Below, piece after piece: positions 1 to 6,357 of a DNA stretch of 9,632 nucleotides. Numbering within the stretch: the first letter of the stretch is position 1; the number at the start of each line of letters is the position of its first letter. Below the pieces are notes generated by a model. The model saw nothing but the letters and a program-made list of their open reading frames with translations. It ran no database searches and was not told the DNA's origin. The translations under genes were made by a program, and so were the position numbers. This stretch comes from JBMYYE01 sp049609065 (GTDB taxonomy: Bacteria; Pseudomonadota; Alphaproteobacteria; Rhodobacterales; Rhodobacteraceae). Where the stretch lies: the NCBI GenBank assembly GCA_049609065.1, contig JBMYYE010000094.1:1-9632 (forward strand), in the 5' to 3' direction.

Positions 1-838
1 TCGGCTGACCGAACTGTTTGCGTTCGTGCATGTAAGGCATAACCTCATCCATACAAGCCGCCATAATGCCAGTACCAAGGCCAGAGAGAACAACACGTTC
101 AAAATCAAGGCCAGACATCAACACGTTCACGCCTTTGCCTTCTTCGCCCATGACGTTTTCAAATGGCACTTCAACATTTTCAAAAATGAGTTCCGCAGTA
201 TCAGATCCACGCATCCCCAATTTGTCGAAATGCTTGGAAGTTGAAAAACCCGCCATGTCTTTTTCGATAATGAAAGTCGTCATGCCTTTGGCGCCCGCTT
301 CGGGGTCAGTTTTGGCGTAAACAACCAAAATATCAGCCGTTGGCGCGTTGGTGATCCAGAATTTTGTACCATTCAAAACGTAATAGCCATTGCGTTTTTC
401 GGCTTTCAATTTCATGGACACAACATCAGAACCGGCACCTGCTTCGGACATCGCCAGCGACCCAACATGTTCACCGGAAATAAGTTTTGGGAGGTATTTT
501 TTCTTTTGCTCATCGCTGCCGTTGCGTTTGATTTGGTTTACGCAAAGGTTTGAATGCGCCCCAAAGGAAAGACCAATGGAGGCCGAAGCGCGGCCGATTT
601 CTTCGACGGCAACCGTGTGGGCCAAATAGCCCATGCCAGCCCCACCATATTCTTCAGGGACTGTGATGCCCAAAAGGCCAAGCTCACCCAATTCCTGCCA
701 CAACTCATGTGGGAATTCATTGTTTTGATCGGTTGCCGCCGCGATCGGCTTAATCCGGTCTTGTGCAAAACGATGCACCATTTCACGAAGCGCATTGACG
801 TCTTCGCCAAGATCAAAATTCATAGAGGCAGTAAACAT
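1..838 (-). CDS. ivd: Isovaleryl-CoA dehydrogenase, N-terminal 279 residues (3' end beyond window)
   Basis: FAD-dependent acyl-CoA dehydrogenase that would oxidise isovaleryl-CoA to 3-methylcrotonyl-CoA in leucine breakdown and pass electrons to ETF. The frame is open from the ATG at 838 to the window edge, giving 279 of an expected 385-390 residues. Visible landmarks are the family signature AMSEAGAGSDVVS at residues 129-141, the flavin-contacting WIT at 161-163, the GMRGSDTAEL segment around 208-217, and LDFERVV at 244-250. In the last, Glu247 fits the catalytic base position that is characteristic of isovaleryl-CoA dehydrogenases; most other acyl-CoA dehydrogenases carry the base near the C-terminus. 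The HERKQFGQP segment at 271-279 is also typical. The start at 838 is chosen because AAGGA lies 7 nt upstream; a second in-frame ATG at 823 lacks such a site. The gene is divergent from the MmgE/PrpD gene. Another short branched-chain acyl-CoA dehydrogenase is the main alternative, but Glu247 argues for this call. Confidence 0.9.
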   Translation of the reverse strand, partial: MFTASMNFDLGEDVNALREMVHRFAQDRIKPIAAATDQNNEFPHELWQELGELGLLGITVPEEYGGAGMGYLAHTVAVEEIGRASASIGLSFGAHSNLCVNQIKRNGSDEQKKKYLPKLISGEHVGSLAMSEAGAGSDVVSMKLKAEKRNGYYVLNGTKFWITNAPTADILVVYAKTDPEAGAKGMTTFIIEKDMAGFSTSKHFDKLGMRGSDTAELIFENVEVPFENVMGEEGKGVNVLMSGLDFERVVLSGLGTGIMAACMDEVMPYMHERKQFGQP

Positions 839-845
839 TTATGTA

Positions 846-850
846 TCCTT
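846..850 (-). promoter_or_regulatory. Ribosome binding site of the isovaleryl-CoA dehydrogenase gene
   Basis: Minus-strand AAGGA, 7 nt before the ATG at 838. It decides for this start over the in-frame ATG at 823. Confidence 0.6.
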
Positions 851-866
851 CCAAATCCATCCATAG

Positions 867-887
867 TCACGCGGGCTCATCCCGTGA
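867..887 (-). other. Imperfect stem-loop in the 5' leader of the acyl-CoA dehydrogenase gene
   Basis: On the plus strand TCAC-GC-GGG is followed by a five-base loop CTCAT and then CCCGTGA. The arms TCACGGG/CCCGTGA are complementary apart from a two-base bulge. It lies between the proposed promoter and the ribosome binding site. There is no following T-run, so it does not look like an intrinsic terminator. Its role, if any, is unknown. Confidence 0.35.
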
Positions 888-888
888 T

Positions 889-914
889 GTTCAAATTTAT
901 TGAACGCTTGTTCA
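889..914. promoter_or_regulatory. Cluster of three GTTCA/TGAAC half-sites, probable repressor operator
   Basis: Three 5-bp half-sites alternate in orientation: GTTCA at 889-893, TGAAC at 901-905 and GTTCA at 910-914. The last two form a perfect inverted repeat TGAAC-N4-GTTCA. The first two form GTTCAA-N5-TTGAAC at 889-905, so the central arm is shared between two palindromes. The cluster begins directly downstream of the proposed minus-strand -10 box, around the expected transcription start, where a bound repressor would block the dehydrogenase gene. The shape resembles operators of TetR-family regulators of fatty-acid or branched-chain acyl-CoA genes, but no regulator gene is in the window and its identity is inference. 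Confidence 0.5.
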
Positions 915-915
915 T

Positions 916-945
916 TTAATAATCACAGAACGTGAGTCGGGTCAA
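916..945 (-). promoter_or_regulatory. Putative sigma-70-type promoter of the isovaleryl-CoA dehydrogenase gene
   Basis: On the minus strand a TTGACC -35 box (positions 945-940) and a TATTAA -10 box (921-916) are separated by 18 bp. Both boxes are close to the consensus TTGACA and TATAAT. The predicted start near position 909 falls within the half-site cluster at 889-914. The 18-bp spacer also contains a small inverted repeat, TCAC-N5-GTGA (923-935). This is a sequence prediction only. Confidence 0.45.
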
Positions 946-1050
946 TGAATTCATGCAAACCACCGACGAACTGCGGCAAAATGATCAAATACGGCGTTAT
1001 ATGTCGGAGTTCAGCAAGCAGCCGGGCAACAACGCTCAGACCCTTTTTAT

Positions 1051-2367
1051 ATGACACATCACGAAAATGCGCTCCGGTTCCTATTTGAAACACAGTTTGA
1101 GGATCTCCCAACTTCGGTTCAGGATCAAATGCTCCTGAACATCCTTGATCTCGTCGGTAACGGCATTGGTGGCACTACCTTTGAAGCCTCCAACATCATC
1201 CGCGCCGTCACCCAAAGGCAATATGGCGGCCCTCATCCCATGATCCATGATGGGCGGCTTGCAAGCGCCGCAGGTGTCGCGCTTGCGTATGGCACGAGCA
1301 TCGACGCCTTGGATGGCCATGACGGATTTAATCCGGCCAAAGGGCATATAGGATGCGCGGTCCTTGCGGGGGTGTTGGCAACGGCATTGGAAACGGGGCT
1401 TACGGATGGGCAGGCCTTTTTGACAGCCATTGCTATAGGCTATGAATTCGGCGCACGGCTTGCGATTGCGCTTCATGATAGCGCACCTGATTATCACACC
1501 TCTGGCGCGTGGGCGGCCATTGCGGTGGCGGCCCTATCGTCTCGTATGATGGGCCTCAGCCATCAGCAAACTCGCCATGCCATGGGGATTGCTGAATATA
1601 ACGGGCCCCGCAGTCAAATGATGCGCTGTATAGATCACCCAACAATGGTCAAAGACGGCTCTGGCTGGGGGGCCATGGTGGGGGTCATGGCCGCGCAGAT
1701 GGCCCAAGACGGATTTACAGGTGCGCCCGCCCTTACCTTTGAAAAAGAACTCACCCCATGGGCGGACCTCGGGGAGCGTTGGTATGGGCTAGAGCAATAT
1801 TACAAACCCTATCCCGTATGCCGTTGGGCCCAGGCCCCGATTGAAGCCATTTTAGATCTCAAACGCCGCCACGATCTTCGGTCGCAAGATGTCAAAAGCC
1901 TGCGCGTTGACACCTTCCATGAAAGCGTGCGCCTTGCCACCACCACCCCACAAAAAACCGACGAAGCGCAATATTCTACCTCTTTTCCATGCGCCGTTGC
2001 CCTCGTCAAAGGGGATGTGCGCGCCCAAGATATTGCAGATGGCGCGCTTAATGATCCTGAAATTATGCGCCTTAGCCAAGCCATGGACATGCACGAACAT
2101 CCAGATGCAAATGCCGTTTTCCCACATATTCGCAAAGCACGCGTCGAAGTGACCCTTTATAATGGATCGACCCTCACTTCTAAATGGCACACGCCGCGGT
2201 GGGACGCCGTCACCCCGCCCACGCTGTCACAGCTCCATGAGAAATTTGACAAAACTGTCATTCCCCTTTGGGGCAACACCCAAACCGACGCCCTAAAAGA
2301 GGCCATTTATGGCTTAAAAGCAGGCAATTTTGCTGATTTCAAACGCCTCATGACCCGTAGGGCCTAG
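1051..2367 (+). CDS. MmgE/PrpD family protein, substrate unknown
   Basis: 438-residue member of the MmgE/PrpD family, which includes 2-methylcitrate dehydratase and cis-aconitate decarboxylase. The N-terminal all-helical domain carries a conserved DALDGHDGFNPAKGHIG segment at residues 85-101. It is followed by YHTSGAW (148-154), VKDGSGWGAMVG (200-211) and YYKPYPVCRW (250-259), then a smaller C-terminal alpha/beta domain from about 270 to 390. By position, His99, His149, Lys201 and Lys252 would correspond to conserved active-site histidines and lysines of cis-aconitate decarboxylase; this alignment is from memory. The DGHDG motif differs from the DFDDT-type motif of classical PrpD, so a methylcitrate role should not be assumed, and no prpB or prpC is nearby. 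The start matches the family N-terminus, and the frame is closed by a stop at 982-984. No Shine-Dalgarno sequence is visible. The stop overlaps the convergent phosphatase gene. Confidence 0.88.
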   Translation: MTHHENALRFLFETQFEDLPTSVQDQMLLNILDLVGNGIGGTTFEASNIIRAVTQRQYGGPHPMIHDGRLASAAGVALAYGTSIDALDGHDGFNPAKGHIGCAVLAGVLATALETGLTDGQAFLTAIAIGYEFGARLAIALHDSAPDYHTSGAWAAIAVAALSSRMMGLSHQQTRHAMGIAEYNGPRSQMMRCIDHPTMVKDGSGWGAMVGVMAAQMAQDGFTGAPALTFEKELTPWADLGERWYGLEQYYKPYPVCRWAQAPIEAILDLKRRHDLRSQDVKSLRVDTFHESVRLATTTPQKTDEAQYSTSFPCAVALVKGDVRAQDIADGALNDPEIMRLSQAMDMHEHPDANAVFPHIRKARVEVTLYNGSTLTSKWHTPRWDAVTPPTLSQLHEKFDKTVIPLWGNTQTDALKEAIYGLKAGNFADFKRLMTRRA

Positions 2368-3035
2368 ACCAACAGGTCGTCAACCAAGCTGGACAAATCG
2401 CGGTAATGATCGAGCAAAGCCTCAGGCTGAAGTCGCTCAATTGCGCGCCCCTCTGGCCCAAACGTCACCAAGACGGATGGCACACCCGCCGCTTTGGCTG
2501 TATCTCGGTCCGTGGCCGTATCCCCGACCAAAAGGGACGGTTTTCCACCCCCGTTGGCGCGCGCCACAGCTTCCCAATAAGGTGCGACATCTGGCTTTCG
2601 CGTCGGCAATGTGTCCGCCCCAACAAGAGCATCATTGAGGTCACTCAACCCCAATTGAGGAAGCAATATCCGCGCCAGATATTCAGGTTTATTCGTACAA
2701 ACGGAAATGGAATACCCTGCCGTTTTTAAGTCCTCAAGCGCCTCTTCAACCCCATCATAAAGCACGGAATGTTCCGCGATATTGGCTTCATAATAATCGA
2801 GGAGGTTTTGGAATTGCGTATCAACTTTTGCCTCAATATCCGTAGCACCAATCCGTTCAAACCCCAAGCGCAGCATCGCGCGCCCCCCGTGAAACGCAGT
2901 TAGCGCATCGGCCTTTAAGTCGAGGACATCTTTGGCCCCGAGCGCCTGAAAACATGCATTGGCCGCCGCCAACAAATCCCCTGATGTGTCAGCCAATGTG
3001 CCATCCAGATCGAAAACCACTGTTCCTTTATGCAT
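2364..3035 (-). CDS. gph: HAD-superfamily phosphatase, probable phosphoglycolate phosphatase
   Basis: 223-residue HAD hydrolase, subfamily IA, that probably cleaves 2-phosphoglycolate to glycolate. Motif I is FDLDGTLADT with nucleophile Asp9 and acid/base Asp11. Motif II is the threonine in SVCTNKP (Thr114), motif III the lysine in TRKPDV (Lys147), and motif IV is LLVGDTATDRDTA (169-180), whose aspartates bind Mg2+. An inserted helical cap lies between about residues 15 and 90. Length and motif order fit Gph, but substrate choice cannot be read from sequence, so another small phosphate ester is possible. The ATG at 3035 is preferred because AGGAG lies 10 nt upstream and the HAD motif follows at once; an in-frame TTG at 3059 would add 8 residues and has no ribosome site. 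The gene is divergent from glmU and its stop codon overlaps that of the MmgE/PrpD gene in the tetramer CTAG. Confidence 0.85.
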   Translation of the reverse strand: MHKGTVVFDLDGTLADTSGDLLAAANACFQALGAKDVLDLKADALTAFHGGRAMLRLGFERIGATDIEAKVDTQFQNLLDYYEANIAEHSVLYDGVEEALEDLKTAGYSISVCTNKPEYLARILLPQLGLSDLNDALVGADTLPTRKPDVAPYWEAVARANGGGKPSLLVGDTATDRDTAKAAGVPSVLVTFGPEGRAIERLQPEALLDHYRDLSSLVDDLLV

Positions 3036-3178
3036 CGCTATCTTGCTCCTGTTTGGCAATAAACCGCTCGTTATTAACCTGTTTGTAACTTAGTGAAACG
3101 CAATTTTACCAGCCCAGAGCTTGCCCCGACGCCCAAAACCGATAAAAGGTCGTAAAACAAAATTTTGAAAGACCTAAA
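3036..3178. other. Divergent gph/glmU intergenic region
   Basis: This 143-bp AT-rich region must hold the promoters for both gph and the glmU operon. A weak plus-strand candidate is TTGCCC (3121-3126), 16 bp, TAAAAG (3143-3148), but the match is poor. I could not pick a convincing minus-strand promoter. Just before glmU there is a perfect palindrome CAAAATTTTG (3158-3167), enclosed by the complementary pentamers AGGTC (3147-3151) and GACCT (3171-3175). Confidence 0.4.
3046..3050 (-). promoter_or_regulatory. Ribosome binding site of the phosphatase gene
   Basis: Minus-strand AGGAG, 10 nt before the ATG at 3035. It lies inside the longer TTG-initiated frame and so favours the shorter protein. 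Confidence 0.5.
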
Positions 3179-4534
3179 ATGGCAACCAGCCTCATTATTC
3201 TCGCCGCCGGCCAAGGCTCGCGTATGAAATCCGACCTCCCGAAGGTTCTTCACAAGGTCGCAGGCGCCCCTCTTTTGGTCCATGCCATGGAAAGCGGCGC
3301 CTCTTTGGATCCTGAGCGCATTGTTGTGGTCGCGGGTGTAGGTGCCGATTTGGTCGAGGCCGCCGCCATCACCCATCGCGACGATGTTGTCACCGTGCGC
3401 CAAGACGAACAATTGGGCACCGCCCATGCGGTTGATCAGGCAAAAGAGGCGCTCAGCGATCTTTCGGGGCCTGCAATTGTGCTTTATGGCGATACGCCGT
3501 TTATCAAGCCTGAAACGCTTGAAAATATGATTGAAGCGCAAAAAACCAATGATGTGGTTGTTTTGGGGTTTGAAGCGGCGGATCCTGGTCGCTATGGCCG
3601 CTTGATTGTCGAAAACGGCTCTTTGCAGAAAATCGTTGAATTTAAGGATGCAAACGATACTGAGCGCGCCGTGACATTGTGCAATTCGGGCGTCATTTGC
3701 GCGGACCGCGCGGTTCTTTTTGACCTTATTTCTAAGGTCGGAAATGACAATGCCTCCGGCGAATATTACCTCACCGACATTGTTGGCATTGCCCGTGAGA
3801 AAGGGCTCACAGCAACGGCGGTGTCATGTCCTGAAAGCGAAACCCAAGGGATCAATTCACGCGCGGAACTTGCGGTCGCTGAACGCTCCTTCCAAGAAGA
3901 AACACGCGCAGGTTTGCTCGATATGGGGGTCACGATGACGGCCCCTGAAACCGTATTTTTTGCCTATGACACTGTTGTTGGGCGCGATGCGATCATCGAA
4001 CCCAATGTTGTGTTTGGTCCTGATGTCACGATCGAAAGCAATGCCGCCATCCGCGCCTTTAGCCATCTCGAAGGCTGCCATGTGGCGCGTGATGCGGTTG
4101 TTGGGCCTTATGCGCGGTTGCGCCCTGGGGCGGAGCTTTCTGAAGGGGTGAAAGTCGGCAATTTCTGCGAAGTGAAAAACGCGGTGATCGCCGAAGGGGC
4201 GAAGGTCAACCACCTGAGCTATATTGGCGACGCCGACATTGGCCGCGATAGCAATATTGGCGCTGGCACGATCACGTGTAATTATGATGGTGTGTTTAAA
4301 CATAAAACAACCATTGGCGAACGGGCCTTCATTGGCTCCAACACCATGCTTGTCGCGCCTGTGACAATCGAGGACGAAGCAATGACTGCCTCAGGCTCCG
4401 TTATCACCAAGGACGTACCTGCAGAAAGCCTTGCCATTGCGCGGGGCGCACAGGTGGTCAAAGAGGGTCTTGCCAAACGCATGATGGACCGTTTGCGCGC
4501 GCTCAAAGCGAAACAAAAGAAGGATAACTCATAA
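3179..4534 (+). CDS. glmU: Bifunctional UDP-N-acetylglucosamine pyrophosphorylase / glucosamine-1-phosphate acetyltransferase
   Basis: Cytoplasmic bifunctional enzyme. Its C-terminal domain acetylates glucosamine-1-phosphate with acetyl-CoA, and its N-terminal domain joins the product to UTP to give UDP-GlcNAc for peptidoglycan and lipopolysaccharide. The uridyltransferase domain (about 1-230) shows LAAGQGSRMKSDLPKVLH (8-25), QLGTAHA (78-84), the metal-binding YGDTP (103-107), GRYGRL (137-142) and CNSGV (168-172). The left-handed beta-helix domain (about 250-451) has hexapeptide repeats and the acetyltransferase residues in RLRPGAE (313-319), EVKNA (331-335), NHLSYIGDA (344-352) and CNYDG (367-371). 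At 451 residues it is near the usual 450-460 and looks intact. The start gives the standard family N-terminus; only a weak GAAAG precedes it. The TAA stop overlaps the glmS ATG by one base (TAATG), which indicates one transcript with coupled translation. Confidence 0.97.
   Translation: MATSLIILAAGQGSRMKSDLPKVLHKVAGAPLLVHAMESGASLDPERIVVVAGVGADLVEAAAITHRDDVVTVRQDEQLGTAHAVDQAKEALSDLSGPAIVLYGDTPFIKPETLENMIEAQKTNDVVVLGFEAADPGRYGRLIVENGSLQKIVEFKDANDTERAVTLCNSGVICADRAVLFDLISKVGNDNASGEYYLTDIVGIAREKGLTATAVSCPESETQGINSRAELAVAERSFQEETRAGLLDMGVTMTAPETVFFAYDTVVGRDAIIEPNVVFGPDVTIESNAAIRAFSHLEGCHVARDAVVGPYARLRPGAELSEGVKVGNFCEVKNAVIAEGAKVNHLSYIGDADIGRDSNIGAGTITCNYDGVFKHKTTIGERAFIGSNTMLVAPVTIEDEAMTASGSVITKDVPAESLAIARGAQVVKEGLAKRMMDRLRALKAKQKKDNS
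4520..4524 (+). promoter_or_regulatory. Ribosome binding site of glmS inside the end of glmU
   Basis: AAGGA within the last glmU codons, 9 nt before the glmS ATG at 4534. It supports independent or coupled initiation of glmS on the glmU transcript. Confidence 0.55.
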
Positions 4535-6357
4535 TGTGTGGCATTATCGGCATCTTGGGCAAACACGAAGTCGCCCCACAATTGGTGGAATCTTTAAAAC
4601 GTCTCGAATATCGCGGCTATGACAGCGCAGGCATCGCCACCCTACAAGACGGCAAACTCGATCGCCGCCGCGCCTTGGGTAAACTTGTGAACCTTTCGGA
4701 CCTTTTGACGTTCAATCCCCTTCCAGGCAAAGCAGGTATCGGGCATACCCGTTGGGCAACCCATGGGGCGCCAACCGTTGAAAACGCCCACCCGCACCAA
4801 GCGGGCAAAGTGGCCGTGGTTCACAATGGCATTATCGAAAATTTCCGCGAACTGCGCGAAGAACTGGCCCAAGACGGCATTCAATTTGTGACCGAAACCG
4901 ACACGGAAACCGTCGCGCTTTTGACCCATAAATACATGGAACAAGGCCTTTGCCCGCGCGACGCGGCGGCCAAAACAATTGCACGGCTCGAAGGGGCCTT
5001 TGCCCTTTGTTTTCTCTTTGATGGCGAAGCGGATCTCCTTGTCGCCGCACGTAAAGGGTCACCTCTTGCCATCGGACATGGCACAGGCGAAGCCTATGTT
5101 GGGTCCGACGCGATTGCGCTCGCGCCATTGACAGATAAGGTCACCTATCTTGAAGAGGGTGACTATGCCTTCCTCAGCCGTTCCAGCATTGAAATATTTG
5201 ATGCAAATGGCAGACGTGCCAATCGTGAAATGCGTCAAATTCAACTCAGCAATGCCCAAGTTGAAAAAGGCGGGCACAAACATTTCATGTCAAAAGAAAT
5301 CGCCGAACAACCCGCGGTTTTGCGTGATGCGATCGACCACTATCTGTCTGAGGATGGCACGACCCTCACCTTCCCAGACGGCACACCAGATTTTAGCACA
5401 TTGGAACGCGTCACCATGGTGGCTTGCGGCACGGCCTTTTACGCGTGCCTCACGGCCAAATACTGGTTTGAACAAGTGGCGCGCCTTCCGGTTGAAATTG
5501 ATGTGGCCTCTGAATTCCGCTACCGCGAACCGCCCATCACCCCCAACACTTTGGCGCTTTTCGTAAGCCAATCTGGCGAAACCGCAGACACGCTCGCGGC
5601 GCTGCGCTACACACATGAAAAAGCCGAGAAAATTCTATCCATCGTCAATGTCCCAGAAAGCTCCATCGCGCGCGAAAGCAACATTGCGCTTCCGATCCAT
5701 GCGGGCACTGAAATTGGCGTGGCATCAACCAAAGCCTTCACCTGTCAGCTCACCGTTTTGGCGCTTTTGGCACTCAAAGCTGCACAAGACCGGGGTGAGA
5801 TTTCCGAAAGTGACCTTAAAGAAAAGCTCGCCGTTTTACGCAATTTGCCCAGTGTTTTGAGCCATGCTCTCACCATTGATAAAGCCACAAAAACCATTTC
5901 AAATGACCTCGCCGAAGCGCGCGATATCATCTTCTTGGGTCGCGGCTCTATGTCTGCGCTCGCCTATGAAGGTGCGTTAAAGCTCAAAGAAATCAGCTAT
6001 ATACATGCCGAGGCCTATGCGTCCGGGGAACTCAAACATGGGCCTATCGCACTTATCGACAATAAGGTTCCTGTGATTGTCATGGCCCCGCGTGACGGGC
6101 TTTTTGATAAAACCGTTTCCAACATGCAAGAGGTCATGGCCCGCGGCGGCAAGGTCGTTTTGGTGAGTGACGCACAAGGCCTCAAAGAGGCAGGCGACGG
6201 CATATGGCACGGGCTTACTATGCCAGAAATTGACGACTTTCTCGCCCCTATCCTCTATGCTGTTCCCGCCCAACTTTTGGCCTACCACACCGCAATTGCC
6301 AAAGGCACCGATGTGGACCAACCCCGTAACCTCGCAAAGTCTGTGACTGTAGAATGA
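4534..6357 (+). CDS. glmS: Glutamine--fructose-6-phosphate aminotransferase (isomerizing)
   Basis: Makes glucosamine-6-phosphate from fructose-6-phosphate and glutamine, the first committed step towards UDP-GlcNAc; the product reaches GlmU through GlmM, which is not in this window. The protein starts MCGIIGI, so after removal of Met the catalytic Cys is N-terminal. The glutaminase domain (to about 240) shows EYRGYDSAG (25-33), HTRWATHG (71-78), NGIIENF (98-104) and ETDTE (121-125). Two SIS sugar-isomerase domains follow, with VACGTAFYA (296-304), SQSGETADT (345-353), ASTKAFT (397-403), HAEAYASGELKHGP (491-504) and the C-terminal QPRNLAKSVTVE (596-607), which holds the conserved catalytic Lys602. 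At 607 residues it has the normal length. It overlaps glmU by 1 bp and the following gene by 4 bp. No glmS ribozyme space exists, because the gene has no separate leader. Confidence 0.98.
   Translation: MCGIIGILGKHEVAPQLVESLKRLEYRGYDSAGIATLQDGKLDRRRALGKLVNLSDLLTFNPLPGKAGIGHTRWATHGAPTVENAHPHQAGKVAVVHNGIIENFRELREELAQDGIQFVTETDTETVALLTHKYMEQGLCPRDAAAKTIARLEGAFALCFLFDGEADLLVAARKGSPLAIGHGTGEAYVGSDAIALAPLTDKVTYLEEGDYAFLSRSSIEIFDANGRRANREMRQIQLSNAQVEKGGHKHFMSKEIAEQPAVLRDAIDHYLSEDGTTLTFPDGTPDFSTLERVTMVACGTAFYACLTAKYWFEQVARLPVEIDVASEFRYREPPITPNTLALFVSQSGETADTLAALRYTHEKAEKILSIVNVPESSIARESNIALPIHAGTEIGVASTKAFTCQLTVLALLALKAAQDRGEISESDLKEKLAVLRNLPSVLSHALTIDKATKTISNDLAEARDIIFLGRGSMSALAYEGALKLKEISYIHAEAYASGELKHGPIALIDNKVPVIVMAPRDGLFDKTVSNMQEVMARGGKVVLVSDAQGLKEAGDGIWHGLTMPEIDDFLAPILYAVPAQLLAYHTAIAKGTDVDQPRNLAKSVTVE

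Noticed and set aside
554..919. 121-codon plus-strand frame antisense to the acyl-CoA dehydrogenase gene
   Set aside because: It is a shadow of the well-supported minus-strand gene and its translation has no recognisable domain.
945..954. Palindrome ATGAATTCAT as a further operator
   Set aside because: It has no C/G flank like the GTTCA half-sites, and a 10-bp AT-rich palindrome can easily arise by chance.
923..1111. 62-codon minus-strand frame across the divergent region
   Set aside because: It overlaps the start of the MmgE/PrpD gene, has no recognisable domain, and the region is better explained as promoter DNA.
2367..2378. GACC-AACA-GGTC as a terminator at the first convergent junction
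   Set aside because: The stem has only 4 bp and no T-run follows on either strand.
3036..3059. TTG start that lengthens the phosphatase by 8 residues
   Set aside because: The ATG at 3035 has a ribosome binding site and places the HAD motif at the usual distance from the N-terminus.
4500..4540. glmS ribozyme or other RNA control element before glmS
   Set aside because: glmS overlaps glmU by one base, so there is no leader to hold such an element; the ribozyme is known mainly from Gram-positive bacteria.
4642..4944. Several 60-140 codon frames antisense or out of frame within glmU, glmS, the AlkD-like gene and the synthetase gene
   Set aside because: They lie wholly inside strongly supported genes and show no domain or ribosome site, so I treat them as by-products of codon bias.
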